From an uncultured Spirochaetaceae bacterium (GTDB taxonomy: Bacteria > Spirochaetota > Spirochaetia > Treponematales > Treponemataceae): a DNA stretch of 64,000 bases. Below the pieces are notes generated by a model, which made no database searches, was not told the DNA's origin, and saw nothing but the letters and a program-made list of their open reading frames with translations. Position 1 is the first letter of the stretch. Every line of letters starts with the position of its first letter. This document shows, one piece after another, positions 26,628 to 38,596 of this stretch. The translations under genes were made by a program, and so were the position numbers. The DNA lies in NCBI GenBank assembly GCA_902802305.1, contig CADCLG010000006.1, forward strand, positions 62,001 through 126,000, in the 5' to 3' direction.

Positions 26628-27748
26628 GTAAAGTAAAGACACCTTCAAAATTAAGAAAAGCAGGCTCCTTCCTTGCAAACAATCTAGTAGCGGTTTTATT
26701 TCTTATTCTTACAATTATTTCTATCCCGGTTTCTGGATTTTCAGCAACCTATATTGTAAATGAAATCCTTTCACGTATTGCCCGCAATTCCTTCCTTGTT
26801 TTTTCATTGATTCTTCCAATTATGGCTGGAATGGGAATTAACTTTGGTATGGTTCTTGGCGCAATGGCAGGTCAGATTGGACTTATTTTTGCAATGGACT
26901 GGGGCATTTCCGGTATTCAGGGACTTGTATTCGCCTCTCTTATTGGAATCCCAATTTCTGTATTCCTTGGCTGGATTGCCGGTACCATTTTGAACAAGGC
27001 GCGTGGTCGTGAGATGGTAACAAGCTACATTATCGGTTTCTTCTTCAATGGTTTGTATCAGTTTGTAGTTTTGTATCTTTTTGGCTCGGTAATTCCAATG
27101 AGAAACAAAGCAATTTATCTGTCACGTGGTTATGGTGTAAGAAATACCGTTGACTTATCTTCAGTTCGCCAGGTTTTAGATAATACGCTTTCCTTCAATA
27201 TTGGACCAATTCACATTCCTCTCCTTTCATATCTTATAATTGGAGTTCTTTGTGTATTTATTGTCTGGTTCAAAAAGACAAAGCTTGGTCAGGATATGAG
27301 GGCAGTTGGTCAGGATCAGGTTGTATCAAATACTGCCGGTATTGCTGTAGAAAAAACACGCGTTATATCAATTATTATTTCAACAGTTCTTGCCTGCTTT
27401 GGACAGATTATCTTCCTTCAGAATATGGGAAATATGAGTACATATAATGCTCACGACCAGACTGGATTTTTTGCAGCCGCTGCAATTCTTGTAGGTGGAG
27501 CAACCGTTACTAAAGCTACTATTCCAAACTGTTTTATTGGTGTATTGCTGCTTCATCTTATGTATATTGTAGTTCCAAGAGCTGGACAAAACATTTTTGG
27601 AGACGGTAACATTGGTGAATATTTCCGTCAGTTTATTGGTTACGGCGTTATTGCTCTTTCTCTTGTTATTCATGCTTGGCGTACAAAAAGACAGGCAGAA
27701 CATAACAGAGAAGCCTTGCACACAGCAGCAGAAGGAGATGCAAAATGA
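26624..27748 (+). CDS. ABC importer permease 2 (BPD_transp_2 type)
   Basis: 374 residues, paralogous in layout to permease 1. Hydrophobic segments include NNLVAVLFLILTIISIPVSG and GMVLGAMAGQIGLIFAM, and the coupling region reads DMRAVGQDQVVSNTAGIAVEKTR. The start overlaps the previous stop (ATGA), so translation is coupled. The last 25 residues are a charged tail with an AEHNREALHTAAEGDAK end. Confidence 0.88.
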   Translation: MSKVKTPSKLRKAGSFLANNLVAVLFLILTIISIPVSGFSATYIVNEILSRIARNSFLVFSLILPIMAGMGINFGMVLGAMAGQIGLIFAMDWGISGIQGLVFASLIGIPISVFLGWIAGTILNKARGREMVTSYIIGFFFNGLYQFVVLYLFGSVIPMRNKAIYLSRGYGVRNTVDLSSVRQVLDNTLSFNIGPIHIPLLSYLIIGVLCVFIVWFKKTKLGQDMRAVGQDQVVSNTAGIAVEKTRVISIIISTVLACFGQIIFLQNMGNMSTYNAHDQTGFFAAAAILVGGATVTKATIPNCFIGVLLLHLMYIVVPRAGQNIFGDGNIGEYFRQFIGYGVIALSLVIHAWRTKRQAEHNREALHTAAEGDAK

Positions 27749-28152
27749 AAATAAGCAAAAAGATACTTGCACGCTCCATACTTGGCCTTTTGTACATTCT
27801 TTTGGCAATTGTAATGTTTCTTACAGGACGTACCCACACAATCCTCATAGATAACAAGGGGGATCAGAACGGATTGTACAAGGCTGTAAACGGAATGGAA
27901 GTTTCTGTAGATAAAGGGGAGCCAGTAGAGTTTTACCGAGGTGACAGAGATAAGTTTACGGTAAAATCTCAGAGACATACTATAAATATTGAGTTCTTTG
28001 ATGGAACCGAACCAGTTTCTTTTAAGGTAAAAGTTCCAGTTGCCCAGGATTATGTGCTGCTTTCAATTCCAAAGTATCTGGCTGGAATTGAACCATATAT
28101 GGAAGAGTTTGATATTTACGCTTCTAATAAAGCTGCAGCTAAAGAAGAATAG
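27745..28152 (+). CDS. Small membrane-anchored protein of the DUF3798 importer operon
   Basis: 135 residues. One N-terminal membrane segment (ILGLLYILLAIVMFLTG) is followed by an extracytoplasmic domain rich in beta strands (VEFYRGDRDKFTVKSQRHTINIEFFDG). It overlaps permease 2 by four bases, so it belongs to the importer operon. It may be the DUF6672 family, but I am not sure of that name. A role as an accessory subunit of the transporter is an inference from position only. Confidence 0.7.
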   Translation: MKISKKILARSILGLLYILLAIVMFLTGRTHTILIDNKGDQNGLYKAVNGMEVSVDKGEPVEFYRGDRDKFTVKSQRHTINIEFFDGTEPVSFKVKVPVAQDYVLLSIPKYLAGIEPYMEEFDIYASNKAAAKEE

Positions 28153-28190
28153 TATAAAATCCTTCTGATAAGCTGAAAATCTGATAAATT

Positions 28191-28240
28191 GAGTACACAA
28201 GGTTACTGAATTGAAATTGTCGAAATAGCCTTGTGTACTC
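28191..28240 (+). repeat. REP-like hairpin after the importer operon
   Basis: Perfect 12-bp arms GAGTACACAAGG (28191-28202) and CCTTGTGTACTC (28229-28240) enclose a loop containing ATTGTCGAAA. It lies between convergent genes and lacks a strong T-run, so it may be an mRNA 3' end protector rather than a classical terminator. The loop resembles that of the hairpin at 31835-31875. Confidence 0.65.
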
Positions 28241-28270
28241 TTATACTCTTATCATTCGCGAGAATGTGAA

Positions 28271-31642
<3,372 letters not shown>

Positions 31643-31720
31643 TTAATCTTATTTATTTTACTGCTTTTATTTGATTTTTTGCTTATGAGTGGATTTTGCG
31701 TTAGCGCTAGGAGCCCCTTG

Positions 31721-31805
31721 CCGACCTGTCAAAATAGAAAATGCGTTAAAAAAAATTGCGAAAACTTGGAGTAATTTTTTAGCATTTACTACTTTGACAG
31801 GTCGG
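31721..31805. repeat. Long inverted repeat between lacZ and xfp
   Basis: The 31601-31900 interval holds no gene. Perfect 13-bp arms CCGACCTGTCAAA (31721-31733) and TTTGACAGGTCGG (31793-31805) enclose a second inner stem formed by AAATGC with GCATTT and TAAAAAA with TTTTTTA. Flanks are rich in GCGTTAGCGC- and GCGGCAGCG-type motifs. It resembles a small palindromic mobile element. Confidence 0.6.
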
Positions 31806-31834
31806 TGAGCGGCAGCGAAGGGCGGATATAGCGA

Positions 31835-31875
31835 CCTTGCAGAATGGTTGAGTTTATCGAAACTATTCTGCAAGG
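31835..31875 (-). repeat. REP-like hairpin downstream of xfp
   Basis: CCTTGCAGAAT (31835-31845) and ATTCTGCAAGG (31865-31875) are perfect arms; the stem continues with GGTT/AACT and the loop carries TTGAGTTTATCGAAAC. This core resembles a widespread bacterial REP motif of the form GGTTGAG...TCGAAACC. It lies just after the xfp stop codon on the minus strand and could stabilise its 3' end. Confidence 0.6.
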
Positions 31876-31900
31876 GAACGCCATGAATATTAGATTCTGA

Positions 31901-34309
31901 CTATTTATTTTCTGGTAAGTGCCATTTCCAGTTTACTACTTCCGGTAAATCTTCACCAAGTTCTGAGATGTGCTGTTTGTGAGCAACGAGAGTGTCGTTC
32001 ATCTGCTGAACAAGATGACTTGCTGTATTACCAAGCTGAGGCAGATACTGGAGAGCTGCTTTTACGAGGTCAAAACGGTCAATTTTGTTCTGAACGCGCA
32101 TATCGAAAGGTGTTGTGATTGTACCCTCTTCGTGGTAACCGTAAACATGAAGATTGCGGTTTTCGCGAAGGTATGTAAGCTCGTGTACTAGTTTTGGATA
32201 TCCGTGGAAGGCAAAAATAATTGGCTTATCTTTTGTAAAGATTGCATCATATTCATTGTCGCTTAATCCGTGTGGATGCTGGTGGTCGCTCTGAAGCTTC
32301 ATAAGGTCTACAACGTTTACAAAACGGATTTTGAGGTCCGGGAGATTGTCGCGGAGAATTGTAGTTGCGGCTAATGCTTCGAGAGTTGGTGTATCACCAC
32401 AGCAAGCCATTACTACATCCGGTTCCTGTCCCTGGTCGTTAGAAGCCCAATCCCAGATACCGATTCCCTGTGTACAGTGTTTTACTGCCTGATCCATTGT
32501 GAGCCACTGACAGCTTGGGTGCTTTGAAGCTACGATTACGTTTACATAATTCTTGCTCTTGATACAGTGGTCGAATGTAGAAAGAAGACAGTTTGTATCA
32601 GGCGGCAGATACATGCGTACAACGTCAGCCTTTTTGTTGGAAATATGGTCTAAGAAGCCCGGGTCCTGGTGGGTAAAGCCGTTGTGGTCCTGCTGCCATA
32701 CGTTTGAAGTAAGGATTAAGTTTAATGAAGCGATTGGAGCGCGCCATTTGAGCTGTGAACAAACTTTAAGCCATTTTGCGTGCTGAGAAGCCATTGAGTC
32801 GATGATTCGGATGAAGGCTTCGTAGCTTGCAAAGAAGCCGTGACGGCCTGTCAAAAGGTATCCTTCAAGCCAGCCTTCGCACATGTGTTCACTAAGGTAA
32901 GAGTCCATGATTCTTCCGTCGTGAGCCAGCTTGTCGTCTGTAGGAATGATTTCGGCATTGAAGTCGCGGTTTGTTGCTTCAAAGGCAGCGTAAAGGCGGT
33001 TAGACATTGATTCGTCCGGTCCAAAGATACGGAAGTTTCTGTTGTCTTCGTTCAGCTTGAATACATCGCGGATGTAGTTTCCGAGTTCCTTCATATCCTG
33101 AGCTTTTACGCTTCCTGGAGTTTTTACTTCAAGCGCATATTTTTTGAAGTCTGGTGTGCGCAAGTCTTTAAGAAGGTTTCCGCCGTTTGCGTGTGGGTTT
33201 GCAGAGATTCTGTGGTCTCCCTTTGGTGCGATTGCCTGGATTTCTGGCTTTAAGCGGTAGTTTTCGTCAAAGAGTTCTTCTGGTTTGTATGATTTAAGCC
33301 AAGCTTCGAGTTCTTTCATGTGTTTTGCTTCGTTTTGATCTGGCTTTGTAAGGTCGATTGGAACCTGGTGTGCACGGAAAGAGTTTTCAATTGGAAGTCC
33401 GTCGTCGTTGAACTTTGGTCCTGTCCATCCTTTTGGCGTGCGGAGAACAATCATTGGCCAGAATGGACGTTCTGTTTTTCCGTTTTTGCGGGCATCTTTT
33501 TGAATCTTGAGGATTTTTTCGATACATTTATCGATTGCAGCTGCCATTGCGTGATGTACTTCCATGTGGTCTGTGTCTGGAGCAGCTTCTACAAAAATTG
33601 GCTCCCAACCGCAGCCGTGGAAGAAGCTCTTAACTTCATCTTTAGAAATGCGTGCAAAAATTGTTGGGTTTGAAATCTTATATCCATTAAGATGAAGAAT
33701 TGGAAGAACTGCACCATCGGTTACTGGATTAAGAAACTTGTTTGAATGCCATGCTGTTGCTAATGGACCTGTTTCTGCTTCACCATCACCTACGATACAG
33801 GTTGTGATAAGGTTAGGATTATCGAAAACTGAACCAAAGGCATGGGCAATTGAATATCCTAATTCACCACCTTCGTTGATTGAACCTGGAGTTTCTGGTG
33901 CAACGTGACTTGAGATTCCGCCTGGGAAAGAGAATTGTTTACAAAGTCTGCTCATTCCTTCTTCGTCTAAGCTTACATTCGGATAGATTTCTGAATAGTG
34001 ACCTTCAAGATATGAGTTTGCTACAAAGAAGTTTCCTCCATGTCCTGGGCCTGAAATCAAAATCATGTCGAGATTATATTTTGTAATAGCTCTGTTTAAG
34101 TGAGTATATACAAAGTTCTGTCCTGGAACGGTTCCCCAGTGACCTACGATTTTTGTTTTTACCTGATCGCGTGTGAGTGGCTTTCTTAAAAGAGGATTTT
34201 CTTTCATGTAAAGCTGGGCTGCTGCAAGGTAGTTTGTTGCACGCCAATACTGATCAAGTCGGTTGAAGTATTCTTCTGAATCTTCAATGCGTTTTGGTTT
34301 TTTAGACAT
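31901..34309 (-). CDS. xfp: Phosphoketolase
   Basis: About 802 residues, the normal phosphoketolase length. This ThDP enzyme cleaves xylulose 5-phosphate (and often fructose 6-phosphate) with phosphate to acetyl phosphate plus an aldose phosphate. Motifs: [63 protein letters not shown] and HQDPGFLDH. The ATG at 34309 has GGAG upstream, so 20 further codons in the same frame are rejected. With the transketolase in this window it allows a phosphoketolase shunt for pentoses. Its upstream region of nearly 400 bp is the longest simple promoter region in the window. Confidence 0.95.
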   Translation of the reverse strand: MSKKPKRIEDSEEYFNRLDQYWRATNYLAAAQLYMKENPLLRKPLTRDQVKTKIVGHWGTVPGQNFVYTHLNRAITKYNLDMILISGPGHGGNFFVANSYLEGHYSEIYPNVSLDEEGMSRLCKQFSFPGGISSHVAPETPGSINEGGELGYSIAHAFGSVFDNPNLITTCIVGDGEAETGPLATAWHSNKFLNPVTDGAVLPILHLNGYKISNPTIFARISKDEVKSFFHGCGWEPIFVEAAPDTDHMEVHHAMAAAIDKCIEKILKIQKDARKNGKTERPFWPMIVLRTPKGWTGPKFNDDGLPIENSFRAHQVPIDLTKPDQNEAKHMKELEAWLKSYKPEELFDENYRLKPEIQAIAPKGDHRISANPHANGGNLLKDLRTPDFKKYALEVKTPGSVKAQDMKELGNYIRDVFKLNEDNRNFRIFGPDESMSNRLYAAFEATNRDFNAEIIPTDDKLAHDGRIMDSYLSEHMCEGWLEGYLLTGRHGFFASYEAFIRIIDSMASQHAKWLKVCSQLKWRAPIASLNLILTSNVWQQDHNGFTHQDPGFLDHISNKKADVVRMYLPPDTNCLLSTFDHCIKSKNYVNVIVASKHPSCQWLTMDQAVKHCTQGIGIWDWASNDQGQEPDVVMACCGDTPTLEALAATTILRDNLPDLKIRFVNVVDLMKLQSDHQHPHGLSDNEYDAIFTKDKPIIFAFHGYPKLVHELTYLRENRNLHVYGYHEEGTITTPFDMRVQNKIDRFDLVKAALQYLPQLGNTASHLVQQMNDTLVAHKQHISELGEDLPEVVNWKWHLPENK

Positions 34310-34703
34310 ATTTACTCCGTATTGAAATATTGATATTTTTGGTTGTATTTTTTTTCCAAAATCCTGCAACAGTTTAATGATGTGAATAGCTTATTTCAAG
34401 AGGGAAAATACCCTATAAGCTGATTTTGTCCCTTTTTCTTATTATAAAAGTGCCATTTTTGGTCTTATTTATCTCTAAAAACTTCATATAAACCGAATTT
34501 ATCCCTTTTTAAAAGGTATAAAAGTACCTTTTTGAGTTTATAAGCTATTTTGTGCTAAAAAAAATTGCTACTATCTAAAAAATCGTCCCCACCCCAAGTA
34601 AAAATCTTTCCCTTTCCTTCTTAATTATGAATTATCCATTGTTAATTTCACTTCGTCCTTTTTCCATTGTCAATTATACATTGTTAATTGTAAACTATAT
34701 TAT
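34310..34703. other. AT-rich divergent intergenic region between xfp and HAD gene
   Basis: No reading frame stands out. The stretch contains a hairpin AAAAGGTA (34511-34518) with TACCTTTT (34525-34532) and T-runs on both sides, two copies of a CCATTGTTAATT/ACATTGTTAATT-like motif near 34637 and 34677, and a possible promoter for the HAD gene: TTGTCA (34667-34672), 18 bp, TAAACT (34691-34696). The last lies 7 nt before the ATG. Confidence 0.4.
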
Positions 34704-35465
34704 ATGGAAGCAAAACTTATTCTTTGTGATTTAGACGGAACTCTTCTCCGTACTGATAAAACAATTTCCCTTAAAAACATAAATGCTCTGGAAAATTGTC
34801 GTAAAAAAGGTGTCTTAATTGGCTTTTCAACCTCCCGAGGTCGGCCTAATATCCTTCCCTTTGAAGAAAAAATAAAACCAGATGTTTTGATTTGTAATGG
34901 CGGCGGATGTATTTTTTACAAGGAAAAACTTATTCGAACACAAACTTTTTCTCTTTCTGAAACGCGCTCAATGCTGGAGACTGCCTACAAAGTTTGCGGT
35001 GAAAATGCAGAAATCACTTTAGATACGCTGGATGCAATTTATTGGAACCGTAAGCATGATAAAAGTACCGATTATGACTGGGATTGCGCTTACAATGATT
35101 TTAAGGATTTTAATGAGCCTGCAATGAAAATCTGCCTGCAAACTCAGGATATCGAAAAAGTCCGTAAAATTGCAGAATCGGTTCCTTCTTGTGATTATCT
35201 TCCTTTTTCTGATATCCCCTGGTATAAGTTTTCTTCTGCAACAGCCACAAAAGAAAATGCTATCCTCTTTTTGTGTGAATATCTAAAAATTGCCACGGAA
35301 TCAATTATTGCATTTGGCGATGACCATAACGACATTGGAATGTTAAAAATGTGTGGTACTGGAGTTGCAATGTCCAATGCTATCCCCGAGGTAAAAGCCT
35401 GTGCTGATTTTGTAACTTTATCCAACGATGAAGATGGCATTGCAGAGTTTTTGACACAAAGATAA
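34704..35465 (+). CDS. Cof-type HAD family phosphatase
   Basis: 253 residues. HAD motif I is LCDLDGTLL (catalytic aspartates D9 and D11), motif II lies in the SRGRPN area, the motif III lysine is near SSATATKENAI, and motif IV is FGDDHNDIGMLK. The C2-type cap between motifs II and III marks it as a Cof/YidA-like sugar- or flavin-phosphate phosphatase. Substrate unknown. It has no Shine-Dalgarno and stands alone, divergent from xfp. Confidence 0.88.
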   Translation: MEAKLILCDLDGTLLRTDKTISLKNINALENCRKKGVLIGFSTSRGRPNILPFEEKIKPDVLICNGGGCIFYKEKLIRTQTFSLSETRSMLETAYKVCGENAEITLDTLDAIYWNRKHDKSTDYDWDCAYNDFKDFNEPAMKICLQTQDIEKVRKIAESVPSCDYLPFSDIPWYKFSSATATKENAILFLCEYLKIATESIIAFGDDHNDIGMLKMCGTGVAMSNAIPEVKACADFVTLSNDEDGIAEFLTQR

Positions 35466-35574
35466 ATTTTTACTATTATATTCTTGGAACAGTTATCCTC
35501 TGCGAAACTGATTCTGTAAAATCTTAAAGCTCTTTTCTAATAAAAAAGACTTGATCCCCAGGAGGACAGGTACT

Positions 35575-35592
35575 ATGAATAACTACACATAA
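35575..35592 (+). other. Five-codon leader ORF with strong Shine-Dalgarno
   Basis: CAGGAGGACAGG is followed by ATG AAT AAC TAC ACA TAA. The ribosome-binding site is among the best in the window, yet the frame has only five codons. It lies in the 195-bp gap before coaX and could be a leader peptide or the remnant of a lost gene. Confidence 0.3.
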
Positions 35593-35660
35593 ACCCGCAT
35601 TTTAAATCACAAAAAATCACAAAATTAAAACAAATTAATTGACAGAGTGAAGGTGAGAAT

Positions 35661-36437
35661 ATGATTTTAACTATAGATATAGGAAATTCAGCTACGAATT
35701 TTGGAATTTTTGACGGTCAGACACTGGTTTTACAGTTTCGCCGTACTACCGACCCGAATTCTTCTTCTGATGAAATCGGAATTTTCATGCGTTCTGTATT
35801 GCGTGAAAATAATTTTGACTGGAAGCAGATAGACAGAATCGGCTGCTGCAGTGTAGTTCCTTCATCAAATTATTCTATGGCAAGTGCCTGCAAAAAGTAT
35901 TTTGATAAGGAAGCCCTCTTTATTCAGGCTGGAATTAAAACCGGTTTGAAATTAAAAGCTTCTAACACAAAAGAAATTGGTGCCGATTTAATTGCCGCTG
36001 CCATGGGTGCAATTAATCTTTTCCCTAACAAAGATTTGATTATTGTTGATATGGGAACCGCAACAACACTCGAACTGGTTTCCAGCCAGAAAGAATTTAT
36101 AGGAGGAGCCATTCTTCCTGGATTGAAATTATCTGTAGAATCACTTGCCCAAAAAACTGCAAAGCTTCCGTCTGTAGAAATTGCCAGACCTGAACATGTT
36201 GGTGGTGCAAATACAATTGAAGCAATTCAGACAGGTTTGTATTACGGTCATGCAGGAGCAATTAAGGAAATATGCAGTCTCTATCAGAAAGAAATCTTTA
36301 AAGGAAAAAAGCCGCTGATAATCGGAACCGGCGGATTTTCTAAAATCTTCAGTGACTATCATCTTTTTGAACAGATTGTCCCTGAACTCGTTCTGCACGG
36401 CGTAAAATGTGCCGTAGAAATGAATGCAGACCTTTAG
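35661..36437 (+). CDS. coaX: Type III pantothenate kinase
   Basis: 258 residues. It catalyses the first step of coenzyme A synthesis, phosphorylation of pantothenate. CoaX-type ASKHA motifs are visible: MILTIDIGNSATNFGIFDG at the start, GADLIAAAMGAI, IIVDMGTATTLELV, GGAILPGLKLSVESL and IIGTGGFSKIF. AAGGTGAG precedes the ATG. An ECF S component follows 34 nt downstream on the same strand, which suggests that its substrate is imported by that protein. Confidence 0.95.
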   Translation: MILTIDIGNSATNFGIFDGQTLVLQFRRTTDPNSSSDEIGIFMRSVLRENNFDWKQIDRIGCCSVVPSSNYSMASACKKYFDKEALFIQAGIKTGLKLKASNTKEIGADLIAAAMGAINLFPNKDLIIVDMGTATTLELVSSQKEFIGGAILPGLKLSVESLAQKTAKLPSVEIARPEHVGGANTIEAIQTGLYYGHAGAIKEICSLYQKEIFKGKKPLIIGTGGFSKIFSDYHLFEQIVPELVLHGVKCAVEMNADL

Positions 36438-36471
36438 TTCAACGTTACAACTTATTTTATGGAGAATAATT

Positions 36472-37083
36472 ATGAATACAAATGAAACTTTATCACGAAA
36501 TAAAAAATTGGCTTTGACAGGTGCTTTTAGTGCCCTTGTTATTGTACTTGGAATTACACGACTTGGCTTTATCTCTCTTTCGCCAACAGCTTCCATCACA
36601 ATCCTTCACATTCCTGTTTTCCTGGTAGCCATGCTTGCCGGACTTCCATACAGTGTTTTTGTTGGAGCAATTTTCGGTATTTTCAGTTTAATTCAGGCAG
36701 CAATGAACCCAAGCGGTATTCTTGACCCTGTTTTTATCAACCCTCTCTGTTCTGTTTTACCAAGAATGATAGTTGCCGTTATTTCCTGGGGAATCTGGAA
36801 GCTTCTGAATCTTATCCCACGAATGCCAAAAGCAGTAAGTGCCGGAATAAATGGCTTTATTTCAAGCTTCTGCCACACTCTGATTGTAATTGGCTGCTGG
36901 TTTATTTTTGAAGGAAAGGTTGTTCGCGAAGGTATGGGTGGAGCCGGATACTTTGGTGTAATCGGAAGTCTTGCCTTTAACTCTGTTCTTGAATCAATTG
37001 CAAGCACTATTGTTTGTGCAGCCGTATTCACAGGTATTTTTATCAGCAAGAATCGAAAATCTAAACTTTCCCAAGAGCAATAA
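36472..37083 (+). CDS. ECF transporter S component, candidate pantothenate binder
   Basis: About 203 residues with around five or six membrane segments (LTGAFSALVIVLGITRLGF, ILHIPVFLVAMLAGLPYSVFVGAIFGIFSLIQAA and others). This size and topology fit the substrate-binding S component of energy-coupling-factor vitamin importers, and the HIPVFLVAMLAG-type segment is common in the pantothenate and related groups. GGAG stands before the ATG at 36472; an in-frame ATG at 36424 overlaps coaX and is rejected. The coaX neighbour supports pantothenate, but this is inference. The shared EcfA/EcfT module is not in the window. Confidence 0.75.
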   Translation: MNTNETLSRNKKLALTGAFSALVIVLGITRLGFISLSPTASITILHIPVFLVAMLAGLPYSVFVGAIFGIFSLIQAAMNPSGILDPVFINPLCSVLPRMIVAVISWGIWKLLNLIPRMPKAVSAGINGFISSFCHTLIVIGCWFIFEGKVVREGMGGAGYFGVIGSLAFNSVLESIASTIVCAAVFTGIFISKNRKSKLSQEQ

Positions 37084-37103
37084 ATAGGTTATACTATGAT
37101 TAT

Positions 37104-38534
37104 ATGAAAATTGTAATCGTAGGAGCTGGATTCACAGGAGTCCAGCTTGCAAAACTCTTGATTAATGAAAAGAATCAGGTCACTCTGATTGACAATAATT
37201 CAGAAACTATAAGGCATGTTTCCAATCTTCTTGACTGTACCACCCTTTGTGTTGATGGAAATAATCTAGAAACACTGGAAGAACTTGGAATTGCAAAAGC
37301 AGATGCCCTTGTCTGCGTAACAGAATCTGATGAAGTGAATATGATTACCTGTTCACTTGTAGATGCAGTTTACCCCGATGTCCTCAAAATTGCCCGTGTC
37401 CGCAATTATGCATATTACCTGAATACCGCAAAAGCCGAAAAAAAACACGCAAATGATTTTAATGGAAAACATCGTCCACTGTACGGAATCAATTACATGA
37501 TTCATCCCGATGTTGAAGCCGCAGAAGCAATCGTCAAGGCTGTTGAAAACGGCGCAATCGGAAACGTAATTACCTTTGATAATTCAGATTTAGAGCTTGC
37601 CCGTATAATGGTTTTTGAAAACAGCACCCTGGACGGCATTTCCTTAAAGGAAATCAGAACAAAAACCGATTTGAACTTTCTTGTTGCCTATGTAGAAAAG
37701 GATGGAGGAGCTTCTCTTCCTTCTGGTGATACAATTATAAAATCAGGGACTACACTTGGCGTCCTTATTTCTAAAAAAGACATACAGTCTATGCTGGCCC
37801 TCTGCGGTTCTGTCCAAAAGGAACTTAAAAAAATTGCACTTGTCGGCGCCGGCAAAATTGGAACTATTGTTGCCGAAAATCTTATTCAGCCTGCAAAAAC
37901 AGGTGGCCTTGCAAGATTTTTTTCAAAACGTTCCCAGGAGTTTGTAATTATTGATACAGATGATGTCCTTACCCAGGCTGCCGCAGAACGTTTCCCAGAT
38001 GCCCGCGTAATGTGTGCTGACGCTTCTGATGAAAGCTTCTTACGCGAAGAAGGCATTACTTCTTTTGATTTAGCAATTTGTGCAACCCATAATCATGAAC
38101 TTAATATGGTTCTTGCCGCTTACCTTGAATCTCTTGGGGTAGGGCAATCAATCAGCTTAGTTGCAAGTTCTGAGTTTGCGGCGATTGCAGAAAAACTTGG
38201 TGTTGATGTTGCAATTCCTCTTCGCGACTGTGTTGTTGATTCAATCATGAGTCATCTTCGCGGAAAAGCCGTAAAAGAAATCCACACTGTAACTACCGGC
38301 GATTTGGAAATTGTTGAATGTGAAATCACTGCTGGTTCAAAAGTGCTTGGAATGCCGCTTAAAGATATTCCGAATACAGGTTCTTTCCTTGTCCTTCTTG
38401 ATAAAAGAATTGATACAGATACCTATTCAATTGCAAACGGAAATACCCAGGTTTACGCCGGGGATCATGTGGTTTTAATTACCCGTGCAGATGACAGCAA
38501 AAAAGTCCTGTCATATTTCGCCGGAAAAGATTGA
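37104..38534 (+). CDS. trkA: Trk potassium transport NAD-binding protein TrkA
   Basis: 476 residues with two RCK units in tandem, as in full-length TrkA. The first Rossmann motif is VIVGAGFTGVQLAKLL near residues 3-18 with the acidic LIDNN. The second is ALVGAGKIGTIVAENL near residue 250. Each Rossmann domain is followed by a TrkA_C-like domain. It gates the TrkH channel in response to nucleotides on the cytoplasmic face. trkH follows 62 nt later. TATACT (37090-37095) is 8 nt before the ATG and no Shine-Dalgarno is present. Confidence 0.94.
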   Translation: MKIVIVGAGFTGVQLAKLLINEKNQVTLIDNNSETIRHVSNLLDCTTLCVDGNNLETLEELGIAKADALVCVTESDEVNMITCSLVDAVYPDVLKIARVRNYAYYLNTAKAEKKHANDFNGKHRPLYGINYMIHPDVEAAEAIVKAVENGAIGNVITFDNSDLELARIMVFENSTLDGISLKEIRTKTDLNFLVAYVEKDGGASLPSGDTIIKSGTTLGVLISKKDIQSMLALCGSVQKELKKIALVGAGKIGTIVAENLIQPAKTGGLARFFSKRSQEFVIIDTDDVLTQAAAERFPDARVMCADASDESFLREEGITSFDLAICATHNHELNMVLAAYLESLGVGQSISLVASSEFAAIAEKLGVDVAIPLRDCVVDSIMSHLRGKAVKEIHTVTTGDLEIVECEITAGSKVLGMPLKDIPNTGSFLVLLDKRIDTDTYSIANGNTQVYAGDHVVLITRADDSKKVLSYFAGKD

Positions 38535-38580
38535 AATTGAAAATTGAAATTAAAGATTTAGATTAAAGATTTAGATTAAA
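38531..38580. repeat. Short tandem repeats between trkA and trkH
   Basis: A TTGAAATTGAAAATTGAAATT-like run is followed by two exact copies of TAAAGATTTAGAT (38551-38563 and 38564-38576). This is probably slippage-generated spacer DNA, and copy number could vary between strains. Confidence 0.7.
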
Positions 38581-38596
38581 TAAAGCGGGAAAGTTC

